Shown here piece after piece: positions 33,237 to 43,903 of a stretch of 64,000 nt of DNA (the first letter of the stretch is position 1; each line of letters begins with the position of its first letter). The translations under genes were made by a program, and so were the position numbers. The stretch spans positions 1 through 64,000 of the forward strand of contig WTPW01002255.1 of NCBI GenBank assembly GCA_009809945.1, in the 5' to 3' direction. Origin of the DNA: Gigaspora margarita (taxonomy: Eukaryota; Glomeromycota; Glomeromycetes; Diversisporales; Gigasporaceae). The notes below the pieces were generated by a model, which did not search any database, was not told where the DNA came from, and worked only from the letters and a program-made list of their open reading frames with translations.

Positions 33237-36200
33237 ATGAATCCTTCATCCAAAGATATTCCAACTACAATAGTTGCATTGACTTCGCAGTCCAAAGAAT
33301 CTGCTTTGCAAACAAGTTTGATGGCCTCAAATTTTGAAATCGATCGTGTAGTTGAATCTGACGAACAATCGGATAATAAGTCAGACAAAAAATCAGGTAA
33401 TGTGTCAGATGAACAATCGGGTGATGTGTCAGATGAACAATCAGGTGATGAGTCTGAAGAACAATTGAAACTTTATAAAGGTATGCGGTTGTAATTTTGT
33501 AGTTTTTTTTAAGAGTTAAATGAAGATAGGCTTTACATTATATATTTTACTAGGGCAAGTTTTTCAAACGGTTAAAGAAGCGCATATTACAGTTGAGTCT
33601 TTTGCCAATTCAAATGGATTTGGAGTTCGTAAAGGACGTGTTGAAAAGGATGCAAATGGCCATAAAATTTCAAGGTCATTTTTATGCCATCATGCTAGCA
33701 AACCATCAACCAAAAATAGATCGCATAACACAGATGAATCTGGTTCATGTCATACTAATTGTAACTGGAAGGTTAACATATACTGGAGTAAGCGTTTAAA
33801 TAGGTATCATGTGTCCACCTTCATTAGTATTCACAATCATGCTCTTGATCCGACTACTATACAATTTATTCCACAAAATCGAAAGCTTACTAAAGACATG
33901 GTAAAAGATATTGAATTTTATACAACAATTGAAAAGATCAATACAAGTGCTCAGTATCAACTTCTTTTAGAAAAATACAAAGTTTCTATTCATCGTGGTA
34001 ATTTATATAATGCAATTTCTAAAGTTAAGAAAAAGGATTCACANGGTGACAATGATGCTTCGCAACTATTATCCAAATTATTTAAAAATAAAGAAGAGGA
34101 TTCAAGATGGGTAATAGAATGGCGTTTTGATCNGAGTACTAATGCGTTAACGCATCTTTTTTGGATGTCACCCAACCAACTTGATCTTTGGATGCGATAT
34201 AGTGATATTATTCTTCATGATGACATGGCAAAAACAAATATTTATAATATGCTGTTGTCACTTTTTGTNGCTATAGATAATACCTACCGGTCTCGTCTAG
34301 TTGCACAGGCAATATTAGATGATGAAACAACTAATTCATATTCCTGGTTACTTGAAGCCTTAATAAGAGCAACTGATGGTCTTTATCCAAAGACTATATT
34401 GACAGATGCCAACCCTGCTATGGCCCTCGCCATTTCCACTGTTTTACCATCAACTCAGCACCTTCATTGTATTTGGCATATTAGCCAAAATTTATAAAAA
34501 AATCTTAAAAGTAAATTAGGCACTGATTGGGATTTATTCATCAAGGACTTCTACAAAACTCGCAATACGTTGGATCCACAAACATTTGAGAATCGTTTTA
34601 AATCCTTATAAGAATGTTTTCCAAATGCAGCTCAATATCTTAATAGGGCTTTAAATTCTGATAGACAATCTTGGGCTAGAGCATATACCTTTCGCCACTT
34701 TACTGCTAGAGCACAAGCAACTAGTCATGTAGAGTCGATTAATTCACATATTAAAGCTATTATACACCGTGGGCATACAACTCTATATGAATTGTTCAAT
34801 TCACTCGATTCTTTAATCGCTAGTCAAGACTATTATTATGATTTCATTAGTTGGAAATCATCAAACCCAAATATTAAACCACCAAACATATGTGATACTA
34901 TGTACCGAAATGTTGATTCCATTCTTAGCAATTTTGTTGCGTCTAACTTAATAGAAAAAATTTGCTATGAAATAAACTATAGCTTATTTTATCATTCATC
35001 TAAAATAAATCCTGAATGTTTGCATTCATTTCAGGTAAATATTTATTTTGGATACGATTACGTCAAAAACATATTTACTCAAGATTAATTAATCCACAGT
35101 CAAATTTTATTGTTAACCAGTTTGTTAACAGTATTTTACTAATAAAGCATCTATTAGTTATTAATTTATCACATCTTTTACAATTTATTATAGACACAAG
35201 ATGATAATACGGTGTTTATTGACAATGCATTCGACTATCCCTTGGCCCACTCTTTTACACTTTTCAAGCAAGTTGAAAACAATGTAGCTGAAATTTGGGA
35301 AGTAAGATATATGACCTGGCAACATTCTCAATTGCACATATTTTTGCTTAAGGACGGTTTGTTCATATGTAGCTGTATGTTGTTAATCAATCGTGGATAT
35401 CCATGCAGACATTTTTTTCGAGTAATGGCATATTCTATTGCTGCAAAGTTTTCTATTAATTTTGTAGCAAAGCGTTGGCTTCTTGAAAAATATCAAGATG
35501 AGGATCTTGGTATACAGCCACTCATAAATTTATCTACGGTTTTTTCATCTAAATCATCTGAGGCATTATTAGTTCCAACAACTATAATATGATCAAATGA
35601 ATCTGCAAACTTATTTTCAGTATCATGTGCAGTGTCTAATGTTGCTCACTCTTCATCGTATACTGCTGCTAAAAATGCAATGCAGAAGAAAAAAGCTTAT
35701 GCAGAGACTATTGGAATTGCGCACAAAGCAATTAATATTGCTATCGAAAAAGATGTTCTACAAGTTCTTAAATTTTTAAAAGGATATATTCTTCAAAATG
35801 AACATTCTCTTGTTGAGAACACGACCATTGTATGCTCCTCTAGTTCCAGGACAAATATACTTGAGGAACGGTCTGAGCCTAATATTATTCTTGAGAAACC
35901 ACAAGTTAAAGTTACCAATCCTATAAAAAAGGTTAGAAGAGGTAGACCACCAAAGGTGGCACGTTACCAATTATCATTAGAGAACCAAACATCAAAAGTT
36001 CAAGGNAAACGANCTAAATTGATANGTGGNCCTGGNACTAATACATGTGGCAACTGTGGTGGTAAAGNTCATAACCGTAGATNGCATNCCAAACATGAAA
36101 ACAAGGCTTGTGATTCGACAATTACATGTGAATTTTGTGGTGGTAGTGGTCATAGTAAAGAGTTGCACAAAAATGATTCTGTAGAGATAAATGAATTAGA

Positions 36201-36279
36201 GCATAGTATTAATGACGAAAATGAATGGATAGACTCAAGTAGTTCAAAATCGGAAGAAGTTGAGATGGATATTGAGTAA
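33237..36279 (+). pseudogene. MULE/FAR1-type transposase, copy 1 (three stops)
   Basis: Three exons are inferred: 33237-33480, 33554-35034 and 35194-36279, with GT/AG introns and matching phase, for a frame of about 936 codons. Residues 33-77 are an acidic Ser/Asp/Glu repeat (SDEQSGD). Next comes a FAR1-like finger (about 83-190, with C-H-H and C-H-T-N-C spacing and a final HNH). A MULE DDE domain follows, with likely D304 (LHDDMAK), D366 (LTDANPA) and E427 (TFENRF), plus LHCIWHI. A SWIM finger has C634, C636, C646 and H648. Two zinc knuckles of form CX2CX4HX4H start at 860 and 887. In-frame stops lie at 34495 (CAA to TAA versus copy 2), 34609 (CAA to TAA) and 35590 (CGA to TGA). Nine N bases fall in 36006-36087. 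It would bind element ends and catalyse transposition if intact. Confidence 0.85.
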
Positions 36280-37375
36280 TTTTTGTCTCCAATTGTTATT
36301 TAGATAGATCTTAGCTTTTATGATAATTATTGAATGATAATTTCTTGATAATATACAGCCAACTACTTTGTTAAATACAAATCGCCTAATCTAACTGTAC
36401 ATAATTGCTTTCAAAAATTTAGATTAGTATTCTAATTGACTGTTGATAGCAGTTAAATATATTATTCCGTTATTGTCAAAATTTTTACTATCTGCTAGCA
36501 TAGATATTGATTTTAAGCAGTTAAGAATAACCATTAATTCACAATCTTTCTATTCATGTTTAAATGCCTTCAAAATCTTAATACCAACCATTGCAGTATC
36601 TATAAATTAATATAAACAAGGTTAATTGACCATTGAAAATAGCTTGTTCAAGCCATTTTTCATAAATATTTGCTACGACTTTTGTAAGCATAGTACTTGG
36701 TCCTGGCAATAATGCATTAATGAGGTTAGGATTTGGGTTAGTTCTGGAATTAGATTGGTTCTAGATTAGAATTAGTGTTAGATTCGGGTTAGAGTTTAGT
36801 TAGTTCTGGGATTAGGTTGGTTTAATTTTATTGGTCAATTTGAAAGTGCGCAACCACGATATTTCTCAGTTTCGCATAAAACTTTCGTCCCTACGTGGTC
36901 AGTAACAAAATCCTTTCAAGTTCGTTTATGTTAGGTTAGGGTTAGGGTAAATGCTCAGTTAGGGTTTGGGTTTAGGTTAAAATCGCTCAAGGAAATCAGG
37001 TTCTTATGCAAATGATCATGTTACATTACACCAAGTTATGATCATTTATTGGTTAATCATCACATGAAAGCAAATTTTTTATGACGATACTGGATATATG
37101 ACTGATTTCGCATATAGTGCTACATGATTGCCAAATGTCTTATTGTTTATATTGGTGGGGCTAGTGGTTCAATTACAGATATAAGTTCTATTAATATGTC
37201 TCAGGTATGGGTGCATCGTGATGTAATAATATTATTATACCGCACCAAAAATAAATAACCAATTAAAAGTTGATTGATTCGGACCAGCTGACCATAATTC
37301 CGATGTACTCCGAAGTATCCGACCCAGAATTTCGGACCCCGCACACAGTGTACCCTGCACCAAAAAATAATGCCC
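36280..37375 (+). mobile_element. 3' non-coding part of MULE copy 1
   Basis: This sequence recurs after MULE copy 3 (45163-46310) with small differences and one short extra stretch near 45985-46020. It includes degenerate GGTTAGGGTT runs near 36720-36975. The shared part ends near CACCAAAAAATAATGCCC, which probably marks the element end, though no matching inverted repeat was found upstream of copy 1. Confidence 0.55.
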
Positions 37376-37475
37376 AAAAATTTTTTAATATGCCAATTAT
37401 TTTCGTCTTGTCTTTGTCTTTTTTTTTAGCCTACTTTTTTTTAGAATTTTACTTTTTTCTTTTTNATCACTATCG

Positions 37476-37605
37476 ATAGTAATCGATATATCGATATATA
37501 TCGATTACTATCACTATCGATAGTAATCGGCAGGAGTGATGGATATCGATATATATCTTACCAGTTAGTAATCGATATATATCTATATATAAAATTTGCA
37601 GATAT
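37476..37605 (-). repeat. Y-family repeat at the 5' edge of MULE copy 2
   Basis: It is the reverse complement of 30577-30700, with ATCGATATATATCGAT dyads and TAGTAATCGGCAGGAGTG. It replaces the first part of MULE copy 2, whose homology starts at about 37606. Confidence 0.6.
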
Positions 37606-38932
37606 AAGCATTTACATAGGTATCATGTGTCCACCTTCATTAGTATTCACAATCATGCTCTTGATCTGACCACCATACAATTTATTCCACAAAATCGAAA
37701 GCTTACTAAAGATATGGTAAAAGATATTGAATTTTATACAACAATTGGAAAGATCAATGCAAGTGCTCAGTATCGGCTTCTTTTAGAAAAATACAAAGTT
37801 CCTATTCATCATGGTAATTTATATAATGCAATTTCTAAAGTTAAGAAAAAGGATTCACAGGGTGACAATGATGCTTCGCAACTATTATCCAAATTATTTA
37901 AAAATAAAGAAGAGGATTCAAGATGGGTAATAGAATGGCGTTTTGATCTGAGTACTAATGCGTTAACGCATCTTTTTTAAATGTCACCCAACCAACTTGA
38001 TCTTTGGTTGCGATATAATGATATTATTCTTCACGATGACACGGCAAAAACAAATATTTATAATATGCTGTTGTCACTTTTTGTTGCTATAGATAATACC
38101 TACCGGTCTCGTCTAGTTGCACAGGTGATATTAGATGATGAAACAACTAATTCATATTCCTGGTTACTTGAAGCCTTAATAAGAGCAACTGATGGTCTTT
38201 ATCCAAAGACTATATTGACAGATGCTGACCCTGCTATGGCCCTCGCCATTTCCACTATTTTACCATCAACTCAGCACCTTCATTGTATTTGGCATATTAG
38301 CCAAAATTTACAAAAAAACCTTAAAAGTAAATTAGGCACTGATTGGGATTTATTCATCAAGGACTTCTACAAAACTTGCAATACGTTGGATCCACAAACA
38401 TTTGAGAATCGTTTTAAATCCTTGCAAGAACGTTTTTCAAATACAGCTCAATATCTTAATAGGGCTTTAAATTCTGATAGACAATCTTGGGCTAGGGTAT
38501 ATACCTTTCGTTACTTTACAGCTGGAGTACAAGCAACTAGTTGTGTAGAGTCGATTAATTCACATATTAAAGCTATTATACACCATGGGCATACAACTCT
38601 ATATGAATTGTTCAATTCACTCGATTCTTTAATCGCTAGTCAAGACTATTATTATGATTTCATTAGTTAAAAATCATCAAACCCGAATATTAAACCACCA
38701 AACATATGTGATACTATGTACCGAAATGTTGATTCCATTCTTAGCAATTTTGTTGCGCCTAACTTAATAGAAAAAATTCGCTATGAAATAAACCATAGCT
38801 TATTTTATCATTCATCTAAAATAAATCCTGAATGTTTGCATTCATTTCAGGTAAATATTTATTTTGGATATGATTACATCAAAAACATATTTACTCAAGA
38901 TTAATTAATCCACAGTCAAATTTTATTGTTAA

Positions 38933-39306
38933 TTGCCAATCCGGATAAGATCAGCACTATTTCTATATTTAGAATTGGGGCAAAACATATATATAAACAA
39001 GGTAGTATGAAATCTAGATCAGGCCTGTATATATAAAATTTTTATATGATTTAAAGAATTCTAAAGACGTTTTTACTCATATCTTCTTATCTACAAGTCC
39101 GATTTTAATGAAATTTTGGTAGTAGACGCACAAGAACCTGCTCTACACCTTTACTTAGAGCCAAAATAATATTTACTTAATATAAAAAAAAACTTTTTAT
39201 TAGGCCTAAAACAGATTTACTAATATATTATTTATATATTTGTTTATCCCCAATTCCAAATATGGTAATAATATAGCTATAGTGCCGATCTTATCCGGAT
39301 TGGTAA
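38933..39306. mobile_element. V-family MITE with an empty site in copy 1
   Basis: TTGCCAATCCGGATAAGATC and (complement) TTACCAATCCGGATAAGATC are inverted ends. TTAA lies at 38929-38932 and 39307-39310, and MULE copy 1 has a single TTAA at the same point (TATTGTTAACCAG). This fits a TTAA duplication (piggyBac-type), but TA or TAA cannot be excluded, since the bases inside the tip read TT/AA. The insertion fell in the second intron. Confidence 0.8.
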
Positions 39307-39765
39307 TTAACCAGTTTGTTAACAGTATTTTACTAACAAAGCATCTATTAGTTATTAATTTATCACATCTTTTACAATTTATTATAAACACAAGATGATG
39401 ATATGGCGTTTATTGACAATGTATTCGACTATCCCTTGGCCTACTCTTTTACACTTTTCAAGCAAGTTGAAAACAATGTAGCTGAAATTTGGAAAGTAAG
39501 ACATATAACCTGGCAACATTCTCAATTGCATGTATTTTTGCTTAAGGACGGTTCGTTCATATGTAGCTGTATGTTGTTAATCAATCATGAATATCCCTGC
39601 AGACATTTTTTTCGAGTAATGGCATATTCTATTGCTACAAAGTTTTCTATTAATTTTGTAGCAAAGCATTGGCTTCTTGAAAAATATCAAGATGAGGATC
39701 TTGGTATACAGCCACTCATAAATTTATCTACGGTTTTTTTATCTAAATCATCTAAGGCATTATTA

Positions 39766-39900
39766 CTGTAAATCGCCGGATACAAGATCCCCCATATATC
39801 AGACCCACCCTCACTTTTTACTAGTTATTTTCTTTTTTTTACTAATTAATTTTTTTGGTGAAATGTAAGAGACCCGGGTCTTGTATCTGGCAATTTACGG
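39766..39900. mobile_element. W-family Tc1-like MITE with an empty site in copy 1
   Basis: CTGTAAATCGCCGGATACAA and (complement) CCGTAAATTGCCAGATACAA are the ends. TA lies at 39764-39765 and 39901-39902. MULE copy 1 has one TA at the same place (ATTATTAGTTCC). It breaks exon 3 just after the SWIM domain. Confidence 0.85.
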
Positions 39901-40745
39901 TAGTTCCAACAACTATAATACGATCAAATGAATCTGCAAACTTATTTTCAGTATCATGCATAGTATCTAATGTTGCTTACTCTTCATTGTATACTGCTGC
40001 TAAAAATGCAATGCAGAAGAAAAAAGCTTACGCAGAGACTATTGGAATTGCATGCAAAGCAATTAATATTACTATCGAAAAAGAAGATCTACAAGTTCTT
40101 AAATTTTTAAAAGGATATATTTTTCAAAATAAACATTCTCTTGTTGAGAACATGACCATTGTATGCTCCTCTAGTTCCAGGACAAATATACTTGAGGAAC
40201 GTTCTGAGCCTAATATCATTTTTGAGAAACCACAAGTTAAAGTTACCAATCCTATAAAAAAGGTTAGAAGAGGTAGACTACCAAAGGTGGCACGTTACCA
40301 ATCATCATTAGAGAACCAAACATCAAAAGTTCAAGGGAAACGACCTAAATTGATACGTGGTCCTGGCACTAATACATGTGGCAACTGTGGTGGTAAAGAT
40401 CATAACCGTAGATGGCATACCAAACATGAAAACAAGGCTTGTGATTCGACAATTACATGTGAATTTTGTGGTGGTAGTGGTTATAGTAAAGAGTTGCACA
40501 AAAATGATTCTGCAAAGATAAATGAATTAGAGCATAGTATTAATGACGAAAATGAATGGATAGACTCAAGTAGTTCAGAATCGGAAGAAGTTGAGATGGA
40601 TATTAAGTAATTTTTGTCTCCAATTGTTATTTAGATAGATCTTAGCTTTTATGATAATTAATGAATGATAATTTCTTGATAATATACAGCCAACTACTTT
40701 GTTAAATACAAATCGTCTGATCTAACTGTACANCATACCAAATCA

Positions 40746-41663
40746 ATGGTCACAAATAATAAAGACAGAAATGCAAAGGAAAGAATAGAGCTAGAAGAAT
40801 CATACACGCTATGGGATCTTCCACTCAACTTTAACAACACACAAGTCAAGCTCCTAATGAAAAGATACGGCAAGGTGTCGAGTATTAATTGGATTTTTGA
40901 TAGTTTTAAAAAAAGAGCAATAGTAAAGATAGCAATTAAAAATGAGAGAAGCAAACAGATACTAGATGACTCGTGGTCTCTTCCTATAGGCAGAAAACTT
41001 ACAAGAATCTCCCAAGGAGAGAATGAAGAAGAAGTGCTAGTAAACAGGAGAAAACATAGACTAATTTTGGAGGGTGTAAACAGAAACACAATAGAAGTTC
41101 TACTATTCCGACAATTAAAACAAGTTAAGGCAAAATCGGTCTACATTCCAACCAATAGTAACTCAAACCCTAGAGGATCAGCCTTTGTATACTTCGAGAA
41201 AGAAGAGGATATGTATAAAGCAATTAATATAAAAATCAATTATGGCAACACATTCCTCTTCTGGAGAGATATATCAGGAGTAGAAAGACCTGAGAGACGA
41301 AATACTTCCGTAGCAAGGTGGAATCGGAGAAATCTATCACCAGATTCCGACAAGGGAAAAAAAGTAGTTAATGGATTTCCAAAGAGTGTTTCAAAGCTAA
41401 ATCAAAAAAATACACTTTTCGAGAAAAAGATAACACGCTCACACAACAAAGAAAATAAATCAGGTGAAACCACAAAGTACAAAAACTACTACGATGAAGA
41501 CAAAAGAAAAGAGGGTCATAACGTAGAGAGATCAAGATATATAGAAAGTTTAGACGAAAAATTACAAATAATTCTCCAAAGACTAGATAAAATAGAAGCG
41601 AACAGATCAAGGGATGGGGATAAAAGTACTTGGAAAGAGATAGGGGTCCCCAATCGCTCCTAA
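40746..41663 (+). CDS. LINE ORF1 protein (RRM-like)
   Basis: The 305-codon frame starts shortly after an N at 40733 that joins it to MULE sequence, so the true start may lie upstream. Residues about 17-150 look like two RRM-type folds: YTLWDLPLNFNNTQVKLLMK and RGSAFVYFEKEEDMYKAINI match RNP-like strands. The C-terminal half is Lys/Arg/Glu-rich and ends in a short coiled-coil-like stretch (LDEKLQIILQRLDKIEA). ORF1 proteins of such LINEs bind the element RNA. Its last 34 bases overlap ORF2 in the -1 frame. No stop interrupts it. Family assignment rests on the neighbouring endonuclease ORF. Confidence 0.6.
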   Translation: MVTNNKDRNAKERIELEESYTLWDLPLNFNNTQVKLLMKRYGKVSSINWIFDSFKKRAIVKIAIKNERSKQILDDSWSLPIGRKLTRISQGENEEEVLVNRRKHRLILEGVNRNTIEVLLFRQLKQVKAKSVYIPTNSNSNPRGSAFVYFEKEEDMYKAINIKINYGNTFLFWRDISGVERPERRNTSVARWNRRNLSPDSDKGKKVVNGFPKSVSKLNQKNTLFEKKITRSHNKENKSGETTKYKNYYDEDKRKEGHNVERSRYIESLDEKLQIILQRLDKIEANRSRDGDKSTWKEIGVPNRS

Positions 41664-43903
41664 CAGTTGCGAAGGGCGAACAAAAGAATCAATTGGCAGT
41701 AGAGGATTGGCTGCCTCTGCAAAGAAGCCAATTACAAAACATTCAGCCAAAACAAAGAGAAGGGGAAGAAACATTGCACGAAAGAGAAGAAGGTGGTGTA
41801 CTTAAAAGCAAAGGTAAAAGGAAAGTTCACGCAGAAGATCAGGAGGTGAATAAGGAAAATAGAGAAGAAGTAAGGACGAAACAATTAAAGAGAGCCACAA
41901 AGGGCGATAACTCAAAAGGTAAAATAAAGAAAGAGGAGTTGCTAGTAGAGTCGATTAAAAGAGACAATGACTTAGGAATTAGAATAGCATGCCACAATAT
42001 AAATGGGCTAAAAAGCAATGGGCTCAAATTGGAAGCCTTAAGCGACTGGGCAAGTAGTGAACAGTTAGATGTAATAGGGATCGCAGAAACAAACATAGCA
42101 AGAAAAGAAGGGTATTTTTTAGCAAAAGATTTGCAGAAATACAAAGCATATTGGACAGAGGCAGATCCAGAAAAGAAAAAAGGATTGGGAGTGGGGCTCT
42201 TAATCTCAAAAAAATGGGAAAAACATTTAGGCCCAGTGGAAAGATTTAGCAACTTTGCTATATCGGCAAGTTTCTTTTTCAAACAATTAGAANTAACGGT
42301 TATGATGATCTATCTTCCACCAAACGACAAGAATCATAAAAGAGAGGTTCAACAGGAGATAATAAGAAAATATACAGGGAGAAGACAAAATTGCGAATTC
42401 ATATTCATGGGAGATTTCAACACAATGGTAGATGATAAAGAAACTACAGAAAAACCAAAAGGAAAAAACAAAGACAAAGCACTCCCAATTGTGAATTGGT
42501 TTGGAAGACAAGGCTGCTATGACACATACAGAACATTAAATCCTCAAGGTNCAGATCATACTNGGTNGANAGGGANGTTAGGTACAAGAATCGATTACAT
42601 TTGGATTACAGAGAATCTGGCTCTAGGCTTAAAAGAAGCAAAAATAGAAGATATGGCGTGTTTCACAGGAAGCGACCATAATGCTCCAGTAGCAGAGATA
42701 AAATTAGACCACCTAACAGCCAATCATAGCAAANCCACAGCAAAGAAAAAAGAGTATTCAAGAACAATATTTTTGTATGAGNAAGCGAAGCAGGAAGACT
42801 GGGAAAAATATAGAGTAGAATTGTATAAAAGAATAACTAGAGTAGGTGCAATTAAAAATTGGTTAATAGATAAAAACCCATTAATCGAAGACGAAATGGA
42901 AGGTGCGCTAGACACGATATGGGAAGTACTAGAAAAAGGTATTTTGAAAACAGCGATGAAGCACATTCCGAAAAAGAAGATATGCAAGACAAGAGTCGCT
43001 AGAGATGGCAAAAAAAGGCCAAAACTAGACAAAGTAATAATAGAATTAGGTTGATGGGTTAGAAAGGGCAAAAGAAAAATAGGAAGGGATATGACTGAAG
43101 AAGATAGAAAGGACTTTGGACTATTTAAAGAGAACATTAGGAAAAAGTTCCAGATCGAGATAGAAAACATAGNCGAAAAATGGGAAGACAAGGACATAGA
43201 GGACTTGAGTGGTTGGTGGAAGATTCTATTTAACAAAAATTCAGACAGAATAGAAAAGGAAAAACTGAAGCAAATAGAATGGTGTATTGAAAGACGATGC
43301 CAAATGATCGATGGAGAGCAAGAAAGAATGTTAGCAAGCTTACTAGAAAAGCCCTTTAATCATGTTGTAGTCGACAAGCTGCTAGAAAATCAAAATAATA
43401 TCAGAGTGCTAANATGCGATCCAGGAAAAGTGAAAGAAAAAACAAAAGAGTTCTTTCAGAACCAGTTTAGAAGAAGGTGTTTCGATAGCGATGCCCTTGG
43501 AGAAGAATGGGCACAAGTCTATGCCCCACTAGAAAGAGTGCAAGAGAAATGGTTTGAAGCTTTAGACAAGGACATTTCAGAAGAAAAATGGGAAGGAATG
43601 TTAAAAGATTTGAAAAGAAATACGGCTCCGGGGGTTTCAGGCATAACATACACCTTGATTAAAGCAGCTGATAACGAAACTCAAAAGGTCTTCAGAAGTT
43701 TTGCGGGTCTCTGTATACAACTGGGTAGAATACCGACCAAGTGGAAGGTATCGCAAATATATCCAATACCGAAAGATGCAAATTGGGGTTATAATTTGGG
43801 GAATATAAGACCAATTGCACTACTGGAAACATTCCGAAAATGTACAACAAAAATTTATACAAAAAGGCTCTCCCAGATTATACAGAAAAAGAACNTCTAT
43901 TAG
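41630..43903 (+). pseudogene. LINE ORF2: APE-type endonuclease and start of reverse transcriptase (one stop, 3' truncated)
   Basis: Residues about 117-360 form an endonuclease/exonuclease/phosphatase-fold domain with catalytic-site motifs CHNINGLKS (N123), IAETN (E153), MGDFNTM (D262, N264), RIDYIW and GSDHNAP (D349, H350). A TGA at 43052-43054 replaces one of two Trp codons. The same frame then continues from 43055 to 43903 with linker and reverse-transcriptase finger motifs: NTAPGVSGITYTLIKAA, YPIPKDA and NIRPIALLETFRKCTTKIYT. Sequence ends at an N (43895) before the Y-x-D-D active site. The enzyme would nick target DNA and copy the element RNA there. Several N bases lie in the endonuclease region. 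It cannot be functional as shown. Confidence 0.85.

Larger units (their letters stand above)
37606..40610 (+). pseudogene. MULE/FAR1-type transposase, copy 2 (5' truncated, broken)
   Basis: It aligns with copy 1 from about residue 165 onward. Breaks are a TAA replacing TGG at 37978, a TAA replacing TGG at 38668, an insertion in intron 2 (38933-39306), a W-family insertion in exon 3 (39766-39900) and loss of the intron-2 acceptor (TATAG to TATAA just before 39387). It is intact where copy 1 has its three stops, so the two together show the ancestral frame. The second zinc knuckle has Tyr in place of its first His (CEFCGGSGYSKELH). The acidic N-terminus and FAR1 region are missing. Confidence 0.85.

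Noticed and set aside
36720-36980. Telomere or subtelomere
   Set aside because: The GGTTAGGGTT runs are short and degenerate, and they are part of the MULE 3' region, repeated at 45600-45860.
41839-43236. Minus-strand frames of up to 170 codons opposite the LINE
   Set aside because: They are shadows of the LINE ORFs, which carry the endonuclease and reverse-transcriptase motifs on the plus strand.
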